Below, in pieces: positions 1-14,386 of a stretch of 64,000 nt of DNA. The DNA is from Daphnia carinata (Eukaryota; Arthropoda; Branchiopoda; Diplostraca; Daphniidae). The notes below the pieces were generated by a model. That model was given only the letters and a program-made list of their open reading frames with translations. It did no database searches and was not told where the DNA came from. Position 1 is the first letter of the stretch, and each line of letters starts with the position of its first letter. Location: contig NC_081340.1 of assembly GCF_022539665.2 (NCBI RefSeq), positions 4,768,857-4,832,856 of the forward strand, given 5' to 3'. Made by a program: the position numbers and the translations under genes.

Positions 1-2879
1 TTCCCAACCCGTGTTGCTTCGTCCGCACAGGCAGCAATCCATCATCATCGACTTAATCAATTCTTTGAAAAATTTCAGCATCGTCATTTTGGGAAGCAGA
101 GGGTTGAACCATCACGAATTCAAATCAGATGGTTAATCAAAAGGGCGCTTCCAAATTCAAATGTCAAAGATCGACAAGTTTTTCTTTTTAAAACATCAAT
201 CGAAATGATAGGATTCTCTCTTTTAAGTTATTCAAAACGATTCAAGTAGATCTTGGATAGCAACAAAAGATCAAAGTTTAATTATGTGTGTCAAACGGAT
301 GAATAAGCCGAAAATTTTACGTTTCATCCCTCATCTATTCGGTGAAATTTTTTTTTTTTTTTTTTTTTTTCAACTACTAAGATACACGGAAAGAAAACGA
401 GGAGCTGGAGCAGGCGATCCATCGATCAATCAACGGCAAAAAAAAAGTCGAAGGGGGAAGAATAAAAAAAGGCAAGTGCGATGAGGAACTGCTAAGCTCG
501 GTGTAGAAATGAGCGTGGGGACCCCCGCGATGAAAAGGTCCAGCAGACTGGAACAACCTTTGACCTCATTCAAGAAAGAGACATTTCAATAAACAGCGAC
601 CTGGTCCTGATTTCTCACGTTAACTCGCCTGCCAATTTGACGGATGTATGACTGCGCATGTTTCTTTTTATCTGTCGTCTAATTTAAGGGAATGTTAACG
701 TAACACGATGCAATGTTTTGCAACCAGTACCAGTTGAGGAAAGGGGGGTGACGCTGGATGGTAGCGATTAGCGAAAGTAGCCAACAAAAAAAAAAAAAAA
801 AAAAAAAGAGACAAGTAATGGAACGACCAACGTAACGTGGAAAATGACGAGAGAGATGAAAACTAGTTTTCGAATGTCAAACAAGTGAAATTTGAGCTGC
901 TTCAAGTGTTTCGGAGCCAGCACTCGAAAACGCCAGTTGGAGAGGGACGCAAAAGAGCGATAAGGGATTCTTTAAACTTTTAAAAGAACTGGTAATACAC
1001 ACCGGCAACCCCATTTTCGTGTGGCAGACTGCGTGGCTCTTCATTTGCATGTCACATCTCCGGTGTCGTACTCGGTTTCCCCACACGACTCGCTAACTGC
1101 GACAACAACAAATGTGACTGTGCGTAACGAAAATCTGTCTTTGATGAAGCAAGGTTTCTCTGAATAACAAACGGAAAAAAAGGAAACCCTTCCCATCTAT
1201 CGAATGACATACACAAAAATTTATTGAGCCGACCCCTCATTGCGGAACGAAAGGAATTCGTGGAAAAAGTATTTTGTGGCCGTTAAACATTTAATGGCAT
1301 CTATTGAAATTATATTGAAACTGCGGGGAAAATAAAAAAAGATGACAACCTGTAATTCGCGCGAGATGCTGAATTTAAAAAGCTGATTCAGCATCTCTTT
1401 TCTAAATGGATGGTCTATCGTCATCCGCTCTTTGGCATCTAACCAACTCCTATCAACTTGTGTCAAGCAGTACACAGAAGGAAACTACAGCGTCATAGCA
1501 TTACGTTTCTTGCAACGAAACACAAAATGAATACAAATAATTTATTCCATTTTGCATTTGCATCTGCGAGCGATTGCGAGACTTGAGATCAGTTTCTTGT
1601 ACACGCAAGTCGCATAACATTCCAGTGAAGGATCACCTGACTAGGGGCAATTTATAGCGTTTTACACCCGTCTCCCAGCTGGCAATCGATTTCACAAGTG
1701 TCGGGCACTTTTTGCTGTCTATCTTTGCTTCAGGGTAAAAGAAAAATTATCATCAGAATGAAAAATAAGTTTTCTTTTTCCCATCCGCGTCTTACGGATA
1801 GAAAAGCCGGAAAGCACTCGAGTATTTATTTCCTATCATTTGCCTACGCCGGCAAATGAAACGACAATGAAGACCCGTTGCGACGTCTTACAATTGTTGC
1901 GGTTCGATTCGACAGAAGAACAACAAGAAAAACAAATGGGCAGGCAAGTAGAGGATGGCGACGTTGATCCATGACTTCAATTACGATACGCGTCGACTTT
2001 GATCGACTGATCGATAGACAACCAGAAAAAAAAACAAGAAAATGCAACGGCACTGTGAAACGGCTGCTGCAGACCCAAAGGCCCGCATTCAAAAATAGAA
2101 AAAGAAAGTGGGCGCAAGAGGAATCAAAATAAATACATAATGATAAATAAGCAAAAAAAAAAGAAGAAACTCAATAAAGAAACATTTATCTTTGTGTCGA
2201 ACAAGAGGATTCGTTGCATGTATAAAGTGTAAGCAGTTCCTTCACCGACATTTAACTACTTCCTTTTCTGCTGGCTGTACGAGTGGCTATTGTAGGAAAA
2301 CGTGAAATGCGTATGCCCAACTGAAGTCAGACCTCGTGACCGGGATCCAAACTGATTTGCGAGTGGAGTTTATGACTTTTTTTTTAAGTAAGACAAAACA
2401 TTTCTTTAAAAGAAAAATCAAGTTTCAGTGTAATTGCTAAGCGACAAGCCGGTCTACGTGATCTATTTCGTTCCACATAACGACATCAATAAGCTCGAGC
2501 ATATCCAAAGCGGAATAATCGCGATTTTCGTTTAAGGACCGTGCAATCGTCGTGTAAATGTATTCAAAAACGACATTTCACACCGCCCACCTTTCCCGCC
2601 TGTTGAACTTGTGCCAAACGTATCAAATATTAAAATCTCCGCTTGCAACTTAACTTTTAGTCACGTTTATGGTTTCGACTACGGCGCAGATAGAATTTTA
2701 GAAGGAAAGGCCGCGGGATACGATTGTTTGTCACGAACTAGTAACCGAGAAGGGTCGAGGGGGTCTCATCGTCTCTCAATGCCCCCACACGGGAAGGGTA
2801 GAATAAAGAAGAAAAAACCAGCAGGTTCATTAACATTCCGATTCTCTTGAGCTCTTCTCCCTTCAGCGTATCTACCCCC

Positions 2880-2909
2880 TAGCCCCCTAAAGAAAACGCG
2901 CGGGGGCTA
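2880..2909. repeat. Short G/C inverted repeat
   Basis: TAGCCCCC at 2880-2887 is followed after 14 bases by its exact reverse complement GGGGGCTA at 2902-2909. This gives a possible 8-bp hairpin stem in otherwise A/T-rich DNA. No function can be assigned. Confidence 0.4.
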
Positions 2910-3042
2910 CGTGTTGGTGGTTGAGGGATTTCATTTCTTTCGGTGGGGATGGAAATCCCTGCCAGCCTGTGATTTGGTTGAGGAAATTTTTCATTTTCTT
3001 CGAAGAATTAAAATGGAAAAAAAAATCGTGGTAGACGCCCCG

Positions 3043-3051
3043 GCGCCATCT
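3043..3051 (-). promoter_or_regulatory. CTCF-like motif
   Basis: The minus strand reads AGATGGCGC, an exact match to the AGRKGGCGC core described for arthropod CTCF. A 9-bp match is weak evidence alone. Three more exact matches lie at 13118, 37775 and 49580. Confidence 0.3.
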
Positions 3052-5404
3052 GTAGGGGGGCGGAGTATGGCGGCTGCAATCAAAATCTAACAGACCTGAT
3101 TATGCGTTTCAAGAGAAAGAATGGGACGAAATCTTCTTGCATACCCGTGGCTCTAAACACAGGGATTGGGTTGAGGCGAGCAAAATAGTGGAAAGTAACC
3201 CGATCTTTTGATTTGCCCCTTGACCTGCCGTTGTTTCGCCCTGAAAAGATGCGGGGGTGCGTTGTGTGCCTTGTTGTGTTGTTGTTTAAACACGCACGTT
3301 ATTGAAAAAATAAATACAACAAGTTTGGATAACTATTCAAAACATCTGGTGCGATTGTGCCGAAGGAAAGAAGATCTGTTACCGACCATGCCTTTCCTCC
3401 TCAGTCAACACGAAAAAAAGAAGAGTTCCGTCCTGTTTACCATACGCTAGGAATCAGGTCGTCGGCTGAAATCACGATGTAAATGTGATCATTTTACCTC
3501 GTCATTGTCCACCGATTAAAAAACTCAATGGCGTCAGAGGCGAAGCCGATTGCTACCCAATGGCAGACGATAAGGGCGGCAATGTTTAATTAGTCGATAC
3601 TCACGACCCCGTTTTATCTGCGTCATCACAGATGAGCTCGATAGAAAGAAGTTGGTGGTCCGTTATGTTCAAAACTCATCGCTTGATTTCCTTGTGGTTA
3701 GAAAAGCCTACACATTTCCTTTTCATCTTGTTACGGCACATTTCTATTGAATCATTCAAATGACGTACAATCAAAAAAGGAAAGGGGCCTCCAATTTCTC
3801 GCATACAACTCGAGTAAAAACTGATTGGATTAAAACTACTTTCTTTGCCTGTTCCCAATTGCCTTTTCAAATTTCTTTAATTTGAAAAAAGCAATACAAA
3901 AAGAAAATAAAATTCCTGTATTCTCCATGCATTCTGATTGTCTTTTTCCAAACACAAATCTCCGGCTGATTGACTGATTTCCATCGATTTGCATTTGTAA
4001 TGAACAAACAGACCTCCAGTATAGGTGAGGTAGCACGCAACATTCACAGAGACACGTTTGTTGGTTGAAAAAGAAAAATGTTTTGTTGTTCTTTAACAAC
4101 AAGAAAACAAAAAATAAAATGGTGGCTGAAGGAATTACATGTGGAAAAATGAATTTAATAATCATTCAAATCAGCTTGGAACAAAACAAGAAAAAGAAAA
4201 CAACTTCTGTGGTTGTTTGTTGTGATCGTCTCTGTTTACACGTTCAGTTTGGGTTGTTGGGTTTGTTCTGTGTGTTTATCGCCAGAACCCAAGACGAGAA
4301 ACGACGACAACTTCAACATAAACGCCAAAAAGATGTTACACAACAAGTGAAAAAATGTTTGTTCTCTTTTTTTTTTATCTTTCTAAAAGGGACGCCCAAA
4401 CCAACAAACCACCCATCGAGTCAATCAACATTCAATCACTTGCCATCTACTTTTCTTTTATCACAAAAACAGCTCAGACTGTAGCATTTGTTGGTTTTTC
4501 TATAGGTAAAAAAACAAACAGAAGAAAGTGAAAACAAATCTGTTCTCGTCTGGAATGCGAGTTTGACGTATCCACCTGAGCCATCTTTGCTTTCATTTGC
4601 ATATGCAAATCGCGTGTTGCATGAATATTGGCTGCTGGTGGCAGCGATAAACTGTAAGGAAATCTGCCTTTGTTCCCGATCGTGAAAAGACGATGGATCC
4701 GACAACAAGGGTCCAACTCCTTTTCCTTGTTGTATTGAATTTGAACTTTAAACGGAGGAGTGATGATGTATTCACGCCTCCCTTCCTCGCGTTGAAAGAC
4801 GACAAGAAATCTTTTTTTCCCCGTCATGTGCATTTAGGTGACGCAAAACTACAAGAAAAAAGCAGCCGGCCTGTCATTAAAAATCCATTTCGGAAGATCT
4901 TGGGGAAAAGTAACAACAAAAGTCGACAATTTCTGTGGACTTTTGTTTCGGCCATGGAACAAAAATTCTTTTCATTTTTTTTTTTCTTGAAAAACTCCCC
5001 CACTCAGAAAAGATGACGATAAACGTCGCCGTAAACATTTTCTCGGTTTTTCTGCCCGCCCGTCTGTGCAAGGAGGAGAAAATCGTCGGGAAGGGCAAAC
5101 TGTCTGGCATGGGGGCATCGAGGTGATTTCCACCGCTCACAGTCAAGAAAAAAAAAAAAAAGAAAAAAAAAAAGAAACACGAAAGACGTTGGTCGTTGAC
5201 GGTGGGCGTCGCAACCTCCCAGGCCCATGTAATTCAGCGTAAGAACAATTTTTGTTAAAGGGAGAGCTAAACTGCATCGAAAGCTTTAAGTAAAACATGT
5301 CCATGACCACCAAACTATGGACGAAAAAGGACTGTATGAATAACCTGGCCATTTTTTTTCGTTCATCCCCAATTTTCATTTTCTGTCATCAGCTGGGGCT
5401 CAAT

Positions 5405-5480
5405 GTAAGTTGTTTGAACCACTCCTTTCGCTTATTGTTTGCCCTCCCTCTCTTACCCTTTCACTATTCTTGTATTGCAG
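5405..5480 (+). other. Isolated consensus intron-like segment
   Basis: CAAT|GTAAGT at 5405 and a pyrimidine-rich tract ending in TTGCAG at 5480 bound a 76-bp segment of typical size for short introns in this window. The flanks are open only as low-complexity sequence, so this may be a noncoding transcript or chance. Confidence 0.25.
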
Positions 5481-8400
5481 AGTTGGGGGGTTGGTGGGGA
5501 TTTTCAAATCTAAAATTTTTTTAATCATTTCTCGAGGAGCGAATATTCATTTCAACATGGCTGCACCAATAGACCTCCACCCCATTTTTGTTTGCTCTCC
5601 TCTTATTATTTCGCTTTCTCTTTACAATGACCTGCTGTCGCCGAATTTGAAACCAACAATCGTCCATCCGCAAACACACGGAGCATTACAAGAAAGGCAC
5701 GCCCTTCCCTCATTTACGTCTTTATTCCCTTTTATTATCCTCAATGAATGTCTTGGCAAGAAGAAATGACAAAAAACGCCATCAGCTGAATTCTAGAAAA
5801 TGAAGCTCTTATGAACATGACATTCATCCGGTGAGTAATGAAAGAGACGCGGCTCAGGTGACCCTAGTAAAAACAAAAAGGACGCAAAGACAAAAGAACG
5901 CCGGCATGTACCGCAATTTCTTTTGGATTTTCCCACCATGGGACATAAAAACAATGAGACTGCCATCAAGATGAAGTAAACAACAACAACAACGTTCATA
6001 ATAAACAGAGGAAAAATGAGATTGCATCAACTTCTCAAAACCGGAAACTCTGTCGATCTTTCTCAAGTTTCTTTTTCGGACTTTGGAATAATAAACCAAC
6101 AAACATTTTCGCCACAACTCCATACGTTCCCTTTCCTACGATAAAAATCAAATCCCACCCTTTTGGCAACCAAGTCTACGATCCTTATCGGAAATTAAGA
6201 CGAGACTGGTGAGGACTCGCAATAAGGAAGTGGTCAAATGCCTGATCCCTAGCCTGATGTTTGTGATGAGATTATCTAGTCTACCGTAGGATCATTATTT
6301 TAGTTGAAAGTCAAACCACGCCCGTGATACACGCTCATCAGCTTAGCCAAATGACCAAGTAATTAAACGACGCTTGTTTGCCTTGGAGTTAGGGCAACTA
6401 GAAGCAATGACGGGACATACCGAAATCAACTGGTGATTGGCAGAAATTTTAATCGAAAAAGTAAAAGTCCAGAATCTTTCTAGATGAATGCACCTTAATG
6501 AACCAGCCAACTTTAAAGTGACTTTTGTTGGATGGTTCGTTTGACGGTGCCGATAGTTCGGTGTTCATGCCAAGAGATTTTGGCTGCTGAATGCCGAGTA
6601 TTCGACGAAATATTTCATTGTAACACGCGCTAGAGGCAAGATGCATTTAGCCCTTGGCTCACCTTTAATTGGAAGCCGTCAATTGGGCCACAGAATCGAG
6701 AAAATTCAAAACAGATATACTAGTAAACTATCTCATTTTTTCTTCTAAAAAAAAAAATAAAATAAAGAATAATCAAAATTAACGAGTTTCTGTGGTGAGT
6801 TGCCCATGGCTTCTTTCGCCATCACTGGTTGAAAATTTAACATTGACATGAAGCATCGTCAAGAAAAGCCCTGCTTCTTTACCTTTCGCTCTTGAGCGTG
6901 TGCAACACTATTTTCTCAAACGACTTACAGCTCCTGACAGGCCCCAACACCTTTGAAAAATGATTTGAAACTCACAAATTTGGGGGGGGGGGGGGTTGAA
7001 CGACCGAAAGGGGACAAGGCGCAGTGATATAATCGATCGAGTTTTGTTGATGTGGGTCCAGGAAAAAAAAACGCACAGCATATGATGGATCTCTGTTTCG
7101 CGAAACAATGACGTGAGCAATATCATTTGTCTTTTTTTTTTGGGTACATCTTACGACGATCAACGAATCGCCAGCAACTAACCAGATCGAGACGGACACT
7201 ACAGATTGATCGTTTCACGGGATGGAGATTATTCAGATCACGCTAGGAAAAAAAGGCAAACCACAAGAGAAAGCGCAACTGGACCAGAAATGATCAACAC
7301 TGAGCCGGACGGAATTCGAAACAGATCCAAACGCTTTTGCAACAGGAAAGAATAAGTTAATGAACATTACGGCGAGAACAAATTCAAGACCCCGAAGAAA
7401 AATTTAACTTTTAGGATTTCTGAGTTCTTTAAGGTGAGAAACTCACTGTAGTCTGACAAGGAAAATTATTCTGATTTTCTACAGTTTTAAAAATAAGAAA
7501 CTAAGTGAAAACGCAAAGAGTTGTCACTTTAGTTTTTAGATTTTCTGATTGAAGATGCTGGAACACGTGACTAGCATACAGTCCCTATTTCGTTCGACCA
7601 CAATTTTGAATTTTAAATCCCCCACCCCTCCACAAAAAAAAAAAACAAAAAAACACAGAGCCTAACATCCACTTCCTTTCTTTCTAAAGTCTAGCCGTAC
7701 CCGTGCGCAGTCATTGATTGATCGCTTGTTGATATCGCCCAGCTTGAACGGTTTCAACGTCTTTTCTTCCTTTTTATTTCTCGTCCAGTCAAATCGACCC
7801 TTTTAAGACATTTTAATTCCAGCGAGTTTTCCCGATTCAAGTCGCACTCTTCCGACAAAAAGGAAGACCGGTACCGGACATAGAGCTTGGTCGATGCGCA
7901 GCTTTCCTATCCTCTCCTTTTTAGAGCGCACTTCAATTGCTATCGGAACTGATACAAAGTCAAGTTCAAAGTCATGTACCTCTTTGAGCTCTCCAATCAG
8001 TCGATTACGTACATATTTTATTTTTTTCTTTCAAAATTCTCTTTTTCAACGTGGTGCATTAAGATGCACGATAGTTTGTTTCCCTTGTCTTCTGCTTTTT
8101 TATTTCGTTTCTTTTTATTTCTTAGTTATTCAGAACTTTCTTGTAATGGACAAAAGAGAAAAAATTAGAATCAAGGACAACAGAACTAGAGGGACAACGG
8201 GATGAATAGAATGAAGGACGATGCCATCCATTCATGCAGATGCAAAGCCTTTTATGTGTCCGTGTGTTTGGTCCATTGTGTTGGGTACTCGTCAGTGCGT
8301 GATGCGCGCACGAAGAAAGAGAAGAGTCGCCTTTTCATCAGTACCATACGTTTACATGATTGCCGTCTCTACAGCGAAGAGACAAACCCTTTCTGGTCCA

Positions 8401-8602
8401 ATATTTTACGTTCACGCTCCAGTTGCTCTTTTGTTGCGACCATTCTTTCTCTCTGTTTCTTGACATTCAAAGATGGGCCATCAAAGAGTAAAAGATGGTC
8501 CAGCTTTCATTGCCAGATTGACGAATACACACTCATGCACATATCCTTTCGCTTTTAAATGTTTCGCCTATTCTCTTTTGTCTCATTGACGTCCCTTATG
8601 CA

Positions 8603-9592
8603 TCAGCTAATTTCTAAATAACTGAGACGCAAAAAAGTATGTAATATAAAATCAAAACGAAGCCAACTGATGGTGGCGACAGAGATTGTCGATACGAATA
8701 AATTCATTAACAAAGGCGACCAACCGTAAAATGAACAGACATTCGTATGCAAACACGATCGATATATCAAAACGTACGCCGGGTACACATGAACTATCAG
8801 ACAGCAAAAAATGTCTAGTAGGAACGTTATGTTGTGCTGACGCACGCAAAACATTTTCAAAAATCGGAAAAAAACTATTCTCTTACATAAAAGAGAGTGA
8901 CAGTAAATGGTTCCGGAAATACGCCTGAATACGGAATGTTCAAAAAGAAAAAGACTAAAGGAAAAAATGAAAAATGCACGTGTTTGCCATTCACTTTCAT
9001 TTCAGTAGTAAAAGTGGTAGCGTACCAGAGATTGCGAGATGTTCCACTCAAAGTAACACCGAAACATAATGTCAAGTAGTGGAAGCACCACGACAAGATG
9101 GCAAATAAAAGAAGAGTGAAAAAATCAAAATAAAACCCCATAAGATGAAATTCGGTGAACCTTAAAAGGATCACGTTATGCCATACTGCAAAGAAATTCC
9201 AGAGGAAGAAATTGCCAGCTGCCTGCATAAATCATAACTAAAAGAGCACCTAATGTTGGGTTAAGTAATTGAGGGAAAAGCAAAACAAGGTCATCCGTAA
9301 CAAACGTTAGAACACGCTGGCGTAAAAGTTGAATTGAGATCCGGTGACAATTCTTTGCCGTACAGCCTCCCTTATTTACCTCATTTACTTTGGCCATGTG
9401 ATGCTCCTCAAAAACAGAGACACCATCTTCTTTCACCAATGAGAAATTCAAATGAGTCTGTATCAAAGGATAAAAGGGCATAAAAACAAAAAGCCTAAAA
9501 CGTCTGCGTTTTAACTCTAGCGAGTGATTTGAAGTGATGGGACCAAGTGAAAACTTGTTCCTGATTTCAATGTTGTTTTCATGCAAGAACAC
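8603..9592 (-). other. Unresolved hydrophobic reading frames
   Basis: Overlapping minus-strand frames (9592-9176, then 9228-8875, then 8860-8603) are rich in Leu, Phe, Val, Trp and Tyr with several possible membrane helices. They lie in different frames without convincing splice sites to join them. This could be a decayed multi-pass receptor of the gustatory-receptor type or just A/T-rich DNA reading as Phe and Leu. I recognise no diagnostic motif. Confidence 0.15.
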
Positions 9593-12500
9593 AGAAAAAA
9601 AAATGGTACAGGTAAAACGGCACGTGGCTATTCAACTCTTCGGAAATGTTGGTATGTGACTCACATTTCCACAAATCTCACGATTGGCTAAACATCACGA
9701 CAATTGGTTCGTTACAGTGGGACTATTTGATTACTGTTTCGTTCTGGAATAAAATGGCCGTAATGGGAAGGATATTCACTAAACGAGTTTTGCTTTCTAT
9801 CAATGCATCTCTTGTTGTCATGGGATTGCAAGCGAAACACATATTAAACGACGAATCTTTAAAACAAAACGAACAAACGTCTGATTCTCCGCTGACAACC
9901 ATTCCGCTTTCTAATGAAAATTTGAATAAAATATTAGGTGTGGCCTTCCCTGTGTTTATGTAGTGAGCCCTGATGGGAAAAGCTGATTAGATTTAGCGGT
10001 TTAATAGATTCAAAAAGAAAAGAAAAAAAAACCTAATCTCCGAAAACGAAACAAAAAAAAAACGCACAAAAAAGGGGAGAAAAAAAAATGAACTGCGCTG
10101 CTCGCAAGTTGAGGTGACCAATGTCATCCAAAAATTTTTGTTTTCCCCTTTTTCGTACGGTTGTAAAAGTCTTTGCGTTGAAAGTGGAAAGCACTAAAGG
10201 CCACAGATGCAGGAAAATGTACATAAGAGATGGATGAGTGCATGCCTGGATGGATGGAAGAAGAAGAAAAAAAAGAAGACTTGTGAGCGTTCCAGAATTG
10301 GGCAAGATGGCTATCAGCAACAGCAGAGGACAACCATACGTATGGAACCCCCTATAACTTGCCCGAGCATCGCTTGCTCTTAAAAGCTTTTCCTACATTT
10401 TCTTGTCTACTCGTTTTGATTCTTCTTCTTCCAAACATCTTCCACCAGAAGACCGGCCTCTTTTTGTTTTTATTGACAAGACGCCAGGACGGATATATGG
10501 TAGACAGGAGGCACCCCCTCTACTAGCTCCGCACTATCCCACTCTTCTTCTTCCTTTGTCTTTGCCCTTTTTACTTCCTATCCTCAATGTATCCATCCTT
10601 CTCTTTTTGAACTTGATTTCTATACGACATGCGGATGTTAACGCCACCACTGGAAAGTGACTGTCTGATGACTACGGGCACCATCACGAATCCATTCAAA
10701 AACAGGGGATGAGAAACTCTAACAGAAGCCAAAAAAAAGCCAAAACGCAAAGAGAGGTAGTGGTGACTGGCGATAGCCATCAGCAAGTTTTAAAGAAAAC
10801 AAAAAGATTAACTACAGTCTATGAAAACTTGGCAACAACGAAGCAAACAACAACGTCCTTCTCACTCTACTAAACGGCATTTCAAATTTAATAATCTTGA
10901 AACCGAGAAAAAAGGCCTCAAGATCATTTTGACTTATCTCTATCTCAAATTTTAATGCGAATTTCGTGTTGTCCCTTCTTGTAAAATGGGAGGGTGCGGT
11001 AATGGACAGGTACTATATCCGTGCAAAGGCAACATACAGTGGAATTCATCCAGTCGAAAACCAACAGGAGATTGTAAAATTCTCAAGATTCTTTTGTTTA
11101 CAAAAATGGCTGTACACCAACTACAAAAAGACCATGAGGCTATCTGTTTGATATTCTCATGGCAAGATGTAGAGACTCAATCTACCACGACTGAAGAAAA
11201 AACCTAATGACTGACGGGGACATTGGAAAACCGAAAACAGAAACAAAGGCGGGATATCGGAAGAATAAAGGAGATAAGCTTCAAAAAATGATACAAGTCC
11301 TTCTCGAAAAGGTTCTATAGTGATAAGGTGAACGTCGTTAAATATCGAAATTAAGCCACATAACTGGATTAGTTAGTGGCTGTCATTATTCAAAGAATGA
11401 CACAAAAAAAAAGGAAAAAATCTACAACAGATTCAAAGTTTATCTTTGGTTCGAGTTTACCTCCCGTGAGGACATGCAGCAATGACCAAGAAAGGCCACG
11501 TCCTTGCCTCTTGTTCTCTCTGCCCAGCTGCGCTCGATGCATTAAAGTCTTTTGATGGTCACCTACGGAAACTCTCACCGCCAACCAACCGATATGATAT
11601 AAGAGCGCTGACATACATTGGCTTTAAACACTAAAAGCCCACGTATGTCTCAGAAGAAGACCGTCATTTGGACATGTCAATAAAAAATTCCCCATTTAAA
11701 ATTAGGAGGAAAATTTTTTAATGGAAAGCCTAGCTGGAAAACAGGTTCGTACCTGCTACTCAAATTCGTTTTTTTCCCCTCAAATTTCAAACTAATCTTC
11801 AAATTCTTACAGGTAACAAAGAGAAAGGGACAGTATTTCCAAATCAAATATAGTCGAAGAAAAACGTACCGAACTCAAACGGACCCCCTGTTCTCAAAAA
11901 ATGGTCGCCTCGAGTTGAAAATGGCAATACAAACATCAGAAATTCAAGTAAAAAAGTTTCCTACCTTGTTTATGCCTCCTGTCACCAGCAGCAGCTTTCT
12001 GTAGCGATGAGTCATCCGTCGATCCCCGGAGAAAAATGGCGCCAATGACTATACGATAAAATAATTGATTACAATTACTCTTACTATGAACTAAAAAAAA
12101 CTAAAAGCACAAGAAGTTTGTTATTTACCACATTTTATGTTTGTACGTGTTTGTTCACTACAATTTTTGCTGTTGATGAAACTCACAGTAAACAAAAAAA
12201 AAAACTCACAAATGTATTCAAGAACACCTCACTCACGAAAGCAACAAGAACGAATGATCAATTCGCGTCATGGTAGTTACAACGTGCCAATCGCCAAGGC
12301 CGAATTAGGGGTAAAACACAAGACAGTGGTGTGGGAACAAAGGGGAGAAAAATTGCGATGTTGACGGATGTGGCTATTTACGACGCAATTATTTGCGACA
12401 TGTTTCTCCTCGTTTAGAAAGGTAAACTGGGCACATAAAAAGGCAGTTTTTTTTTTTACAAAGTCATGCGATTGTCTTACAAATATTGTAAACAGTTACT

Positions 12501-12594
12501 GAACTTGAAAGTTTCAACGGAAGGCACAAAAGTGTTTGCAGTCTAATAATACAGCTGTGTGTATCAGGAAGCCCCATCTGACGTGTCATAAACA
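9593..12594. other. Spacer without recognised gene
   Basis: The stretch contains A/T-rich DNA with short open frames. The best is 9646-9963 on the plus strand (105 codons), which has an acceptor-like TTACAG near 9717 but matches no family I know. I see no RNA gene or transposon ends. Confidence 0.5.
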
Positions 12595-12717
12595 CTCGTC
12601 AATATTTGACAGCCGTTCGACTTAATGACAAAAATTCCAACGACACGCGACTCTTCTCGATTGGCTATCAAACAGTTGATGGACAATCCATAGAGATAAC
12701 AATCAAGTGTGACCGGG
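12595..12717 (+). repeat. Diverged direct repeat, copy 1
   Basis: This segment shares blocks such as ATTTGACAGCCG, CACGCGACTC and GATAACAATCAAGTGTGAC, in the same order and orientation, with 14256-14386, about 1.66 kb away. Weaker similarity seems to extend on both sides (for example ACCAGGTG). No terminal inverted repeats or coding capacity are visible, so it may be an old segmental duplication or an unclassified dispersed repeat. Confidence 0.65.
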
Positions 12718-13117
12718 ATAAAAAAAAGTTACGGCTTGTGACTCAGCGTAGCAGATGAATAAACAAATGAAAGTGGGGAAGCATCGAATTGTCTGCAACT
12801 GTTGCCACCAGGTGCCTGACATTATTTTACTTTTGTAACTATCAGATGGTTTTGTGCGGGACGTAGTAAATTCGTTACAAAACGTGGTCAGCCGGCTTTC
12901 AAACGTCAACGCTCTTCCGGACTCAATAGGAACGTAACAACAAACAGATCTTTTTCTGCTGTTTCATCGTATAATGGGGAGCAAAATTTAATTGATTTTC
13001 CTCTTTAAATTAACGAAATATTTAGCAAGGTATTCAATCGCTTTAGTATGATAGAGAATCCTCCAAAAATTGAATGATGAATGAAAGAAGTGACCGACAG
13101 TTTAATTTTACCACTAC

Positions 13118-13126
13118 AGATGGCGC
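13118..13126 (+). promoter_or_regulatory. CTCF-like motif
   Basis: AGATGGCGC, an exact match to the AGRKGGCGC core, lies between the two diverged repeat copies. Motif evidence only. Confidence 0.3.
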
Positions 13127-14255
13127 CATTTACCTATCCTCATGTGTTGCGATTTTTTGGTTTTCTTTTGTTGTTTTTGCTTTTATTTATAATAAAGATG
13201 TAACAATTAAAGCGTGCAAATCGAAAAAAAAACATCAAGAAGCAAGGAAGCCAACCCATGAATGAAAATGCAATTGATAAAACACACAAGAGGAAGCTTT
13301 GGAAAATTTTAGAGAATGAAGACTTGTAAATTTTTTATTTTATTTTTTTACTAAACACTTTTATTTGTAAGCACATAGCAAAGCCATCGCCTAAAATTAA
13401 GCTGAAGTTATCTAAGATTCTCGAGTACCAGGGGCGTGGGACGAGGGATTTATTTGCGCTATATTGGATTACAAACAGCCAGGGCCCTTTTCCAATGATG
13501 GATGGGGGGTGGAACGTAAGACCAACGTTTGACTTCCAACTGCTATGGTGGCAAAGTGCAATATGATGAAGTAGGCTCGTGTACTACAGTGGTCTCTATT
13601 TCCAGCGTCCATCCATCACATACTATAACGCGCATCACTACATTAGACCTCCTATCGCTCCAAAGACTAACGGCTCGATGACGGATTTTTTTGTTCAGGC
13701 ACCGCTATCAAATATTCAAATAGGCAAATCAATGTTTTTTTCCCGACAAACGCCTAGTCTAAGCAATGTCAGCAATATTGCAGAAATGCACAGATGGAAG
13801 ACTTCCAATATTCCGGAACACACAAAAATGACCTATGTCAGCTTTGGTTGGCTTCTGCAAACAAGACGAAATTGCCTGCTGACTTTTAACTACGCATGAG
13901 ACCGCAAACATATGGTTTGTTTAACTACGAAAAGGTAGCACCCAAGAGGGCGTTCTGTCAAACAAAGGTTAAGCAGAGGCACAAAGGGAGAGAAACGACT
14001 AACTAGGCTAAAGATAACAAACTTCAACTGACTAAATACAGTTACATATTTTGACTGGGTGACAGGGTGGTCACTCAAGAGGAGACTAAACAGTTGAACG
14101 GGCAGACAAGTACAATCGCCACATTCGATCGAATGATTGTTTCAGTTGCCCTACACCAGATAACGATTTTTAAAAAAAAATTGAATGGAGAAAAAGAGAC
14201 AAATGAAAATACCCAGCTGTACGGATGTTTTACATCACGGCGTCACACAAAAATA

Positions 14256-14386
14256 CTCGTCTACATTTGACAGCCGCTCGACTTGATGACGATAATCCGA
14301 ACGGCACGCGACTCCCGTCTATGTTTGTCATAACAGAATTTAAGGTACCCACATTCGAGACAGATAACAATCAAGTGTGACTAGGG
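14256..14386 (+). repeat. Diverged direct repeat, copy 2
   Basis: This is the second copy of the element at 12595-12717. It starts at CTCGTC and ends at CAAGTGTGACTAGGG, with scattered substitutions and small indels. It lies about 450 bp before the young tandem duplication. Confidence 0.65.

Larger units (their letters stand above)
1..8600. other. Gene-poor spacer, left part
   Basis: No reading frame here shows a recognisable domain. Open frames are short, low in complexity and rich in Phe, Lys and Ser from A/T runs. The stretch holds many homopolymers (T run near 348-370, A run near 787-807, a 14-base G run near 6982-6995), one CTCF-like motif and one isolated consensus intron, both listed separately. 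It could be intergenic DNA or long introns of a gene outside the window. Confidence 0.6.

Noticed and set aside
4065-5228. Overlapping Lys/Phe-rich frames on both strands
   Set aside because: All derive from A and T runs; no conserved motif and no consistent splicing.
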